NCBI GenBank assembly: GCA_024233625.1
Contig: JACKPJ010000005.1
Location: 1-64,000 of the forward strand
DNA from: Deltaproteobacteria bacterium
GTDB taxonomy: Bacteria; UBA10199; DSSB01
DNA length: 64,000 nt
Direction: 5' to 3'
Part shown: piece by piece, positions 62,352 through 64,000 of the stretch
Numbering within the stretch: position 1 is the stretch's first letter
How the letters are laid out: every line of letters begins with the position of its first letter
Made by a program: the position numbers and the translations under genes
The notes under the pieces: model-generated
What the model was told of the DNA's origin: nothing
Database searches by the model: none
Seen by the model: the letters and a program-made list of their open reading frames with translations, nothing else

Positions 62352-62476
62352 ATTTTCCCCTATAATCAGGAATAACAGCTAAATTTTTTTAGCTAAAAAA
62401 TTAAAGCACATTTTGCCTTTTTTTTCAGGATGCCATAAGTCCATCATAAAAGACTATGAAAAAATTCTTTGTCTAC

Positions 62477-63007
62477 TTATTCTTCCAAGCCCATCAACTT
62501 ACCCAGTTTTTGCGCAAATGGAGAACCCTGTTTTTTCAAAATCTTATACTGAACTTTGGCAAGTTTGTAATCATAATGAGTCTTTTCCATATAAAGAACT
62601 CCCAAATAATAATGGTATTTATCTCCCTGAGGAGCTTTTTGAACCGCTTGCTGAAGTTCTCTGAGTTCTAATAACTTCATCTTGAGACGACGATAAACTA
62701 AGGACATCTGATAATGCGCTTCAGAATATTGTGGATTAATTTCAAGAGCCCTACGAAAAGTCATCAAAGAAAGTTCATAGAGTTGCTTTTCAGCATATAG
62801 CTTACCCAATTCGAGATGTAAGTTAAGATCTTTTGGGCTTTGTTTTAACTTTTCATAATAATCCGCAAAACGTTTATCCGTCTCTTGAGCATTTTGCAGG
62901 TTCTCCAATTGCTTAACCTGATCAATTCCAGCAGATAAAGCGGTCATTTCTGCTCCAAATATTAAAAGAACAAAACAAATCAAGTTGAAAAAATTTTTCA
63001 TATTCAT
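62477..63007 (-). CDS. exported TPR protein
   Basis: 176 residues. A short signal or anchor (F-F-N-L-I-C-F-V-L-L-I-F-G-A) is followed by tetratricopeptide repeats (about residues 55-150). The pattern is L-N-L-H-L-E-L-G-K-L-Y-A-E...S-L-M-T-F-R-R-A-L-E-I-N-P-Q-Y-S-E-A, with two to three repeats. It is a protein-interaction scaffold in the periplasm. The upstream neighbour on the other strand is the M48-like protease, 72 bases away (divergent). Confidence 0.82.
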   Translation of the reverse strand: MNMKNFFNLICFVLLIFGAEMTALSAGIDQVKQLENLQNAQETDKRFADYYEKLKQSPKDLNLHLELGKLYAEKQLYELSLMTFRRALEINPQYSEAHYQMSLVYRRLKMKLLELRELQQAVQKAPQGDKYHYYLGVLYMEKTHYDYKLAKVQYKILKKQGSPFAQKLGKLMGLEE

Positions 63008-63079
63008 AAAATATTTATTCCTTTATAGCGATCGATTCCACAGTTGCGCAAACAATCTAATATAGTATATGCTGCAAAT

Positions 63080-63787
63080 ATGGTTTCAAAGATCGAAAGT
63101 CAATTAGGTCGTTTGCCCACGTGGATGAATCGTTCCAGTGGAAGCAGTAAAACAAGCGGCAAAGCTGCACCAAAAACCTTAGGCGAAACACCACCAATTA
63201 TTGAACGCGAAGCAAACCATCCCGATCTATTGCCATTGCTTGCTCACTATGGAATGCTACAAAAAATTCGGCGCAAATTAAAACGCTTTTCAGGAAAAGA
63301 CTGTAAAAAGATCATTTTGGCAAGAAATACTATAGGCTCTGCAGATGATCAAGGGAACCTCTACTTAGGAATCGACTTTTTGCGCTCTCATCAAAATAAT
63401 GAAGCTTTATTGGCAGGGGTCATGGCTCACGAATGGGGCCACCTGATTTCCAATTTATCTCATCAAAGCAGCCTGGAACACCTTAATTGGAACCAAATTT
63501 TCGAGCTAAGACGCGAAGAAGAAGCTTCGGCAGATGTTTTTTGCGGCCGGATGATGGCGATGATGGACTATCCTATTGAGCCGATTTGCGATTTTTTGAC
63601 GCGAGCTGAAAAAACAGAAAAAAACAATACCACTCTTAAATATTATGCGGCGCCAATTCGTGTCGCAATGATAGAAGAGGCCTTTCGACGTCATTTTGCA
63701 CGCAAAAGTACCACTAAAAAAATATTTCAAAAACGCATCTACTCAAACCCTTATACCTCAAAACTCATTGCCCCTGAAGACAGCTAA
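63080..63787 (+). CDS. M48-like zinc metallopeptidase
   Basis: 235 residues without a signal peptide. The active site is A-H-E-W-G-H-L (HExxH) with a downstream R-E-E-E-A-S-A-D-V-F-C-G (ExxAD-type) as in M48 peptidases. The N-terminal 50 residues are Ser/Lys-rich and disordered. ATG 63080 is chosen; a TTG at 63044 extends the frame by 12 codons. No ribosome-binding site is visible, and TATAGT at 63061-63066 lies so close that a leaderless mRNA is possible. It follows the divergent TPR gene. Confidence 0.85.
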   Translation: MVSKIESQLGRLPTWMNRSSGSSKTSGKAAPKTLGETPPIIEREANHPDLLPLLAHYGMLQKIRRKLKRFSGKDCKKIILARNTIGSADDQGNLYLGIDFLRSHQNNEALLAGVMAHEWGHLISNLSHQSSLEHLNWNQIFELRREEEASADVFCGRMMAMMDYPIEPICDFLTRAEKTEKNNTTLKYYAAPIRVAMIEEAFRRHFARKSTTKKIFQKRIYSNPYTSKLIAPEDS

Positions 63788-63950
63788 ACAAAAGCTCTCA
63801 AATTAGACAGTTGACAAACAAGCAATTTAAGTAAAGTCTTGAAATAACCTCAGCATTTTCTCTATTTTGCGACTGCGAAATTGAGTACTAACATAAACAA
63901 TGTCACTTGATTCAGATTAGCAAGCCTGCTAGTCTCTCTTTCCCAAAGCT

Positions 63951-64000
63951 ATGGAAAAGTTTGCAATTCAATTTGGTCGTTATACTCTCCATGAAAAAAT
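63951..64000 (+). CDS. start of a probable Ser/Thr protein kinase gene (cut by the window end)
   Basis: ATG 63951 opens a frame that runs off the window. The first residues are M-E-K-F-A-I-Q-F-G-R-Y-T-L-H-E-K-I, the typical opening of bacterial Ser/Thr kinases just before the Gly-rich ATP loop. Only 16 residues are visible, so the call is tentative. The FHA protein at 28422 would be a natural reader of such a kinase. Confidence 0.5.
   Translation, partial: MEKFAIQFGRYTLHEK

Overview
The window reads as chromosomal DNA of an AT-rich, Gram-negative (diderm) bacterium of the broad deltaproteobacterial type (Bdellovibrionota/Myxococcota-like or a related uncultured phylum). The signs are many lipoproteins with clear lipoboxes, the order rpiB-glyA-nrdR-ribD, DapL-type lysine synthesis, myxobacterial-type Cys-rich (DUF4215) and TSP3 repeats, a cyclic-di-GMP riboswitch, and the start of a Ser/Thr-kinase-like gene at the right edge. 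The lineage is inferred from gene content only.

Layout. 0-2.1 kb: a small unknown gene, a rhodanese, the fluoride channel crcB, and aat. 2.3-7.3 kb: a tight plus-strand operon of ileS, lspA, lgt (TTG start) and a CPBP intramembrane protease. 7.3-15.2 kb, minus strand: rpmF-acpP, then rpiB-glyA-nrdR-ribD, then gap-pgk-tpiA-secG and tRNA-Leu(GAG). 15.3-18.5 kb, plus strand: lysine/peptidoglycan genes dapF-dapA-(small secreted protein)-dapB, complemented by dapL at 26.3 kb behind a hairpin that would hide its ribosome-binding site. 18.7-26.2 kb: accessory surface genes, namely a 986-aa LamG-type lipoprotein, an RCC1-repeat lipoprotein with 168-bp repeats, an M15-like peptidase without signal peptide, and a DUF4123 (type VI secretion adaptor family) protein with an apparent export signal. 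27.7-30.7 kb: an RRM RNA-binding protein, an FHA protein, and a Ca-binding TSP3/Cys-rich surface protein preceded by a class I cyclic-di-GMP riboswitch and ending in a Cys-TM-basic sorting tail.

30.8-43.9 kb is one giant minus-strand gene of 4,388 codons. The product is mostly helical. It has a PlsC-like (LPLAT) acyltransferase domain around residues 3500-3700 and an SGNH/GDSL-hydrolase-like domain around residues 4140-4350 that appears to have lost its catalytic residues. I know no described protein with this architecture, and it is the strongest candidate for something new.

44-64 kb: a fasciclin lipoprotein, a two-gene unit of an HPPD-like VOC dioxygenase and a phenylacetate-CoA-ligase-like enzyme, ndk, a beta-propeller protein, and the TCA run icd-mdh-sucC-sucD with its terminator. 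Then come an alpha/beta hydrolase, an ArsC/Spx-like protein, several secreted or lipoprotein genes of unknown function, a 147-bp multi-hairpin intergenic element, a YceI lipoprotein, DUF983, nfuA, a GlpG-type rhomboid, a coiled-coil secreted protein, a TPR protein, an M48-like metalloprotease and the truncated kinase start.

How it fits together: most of the window is housekeeping (lower glycolysis, TCA, DAP-lysine, one-carbon/riboflavin, lipoprotein maturation). The interspersed accessory genes are largely envelope or surface functions, at least one of them under cyclic-di-GMP control. No phage, insertion sequence, CRISPR array or defence system was found.
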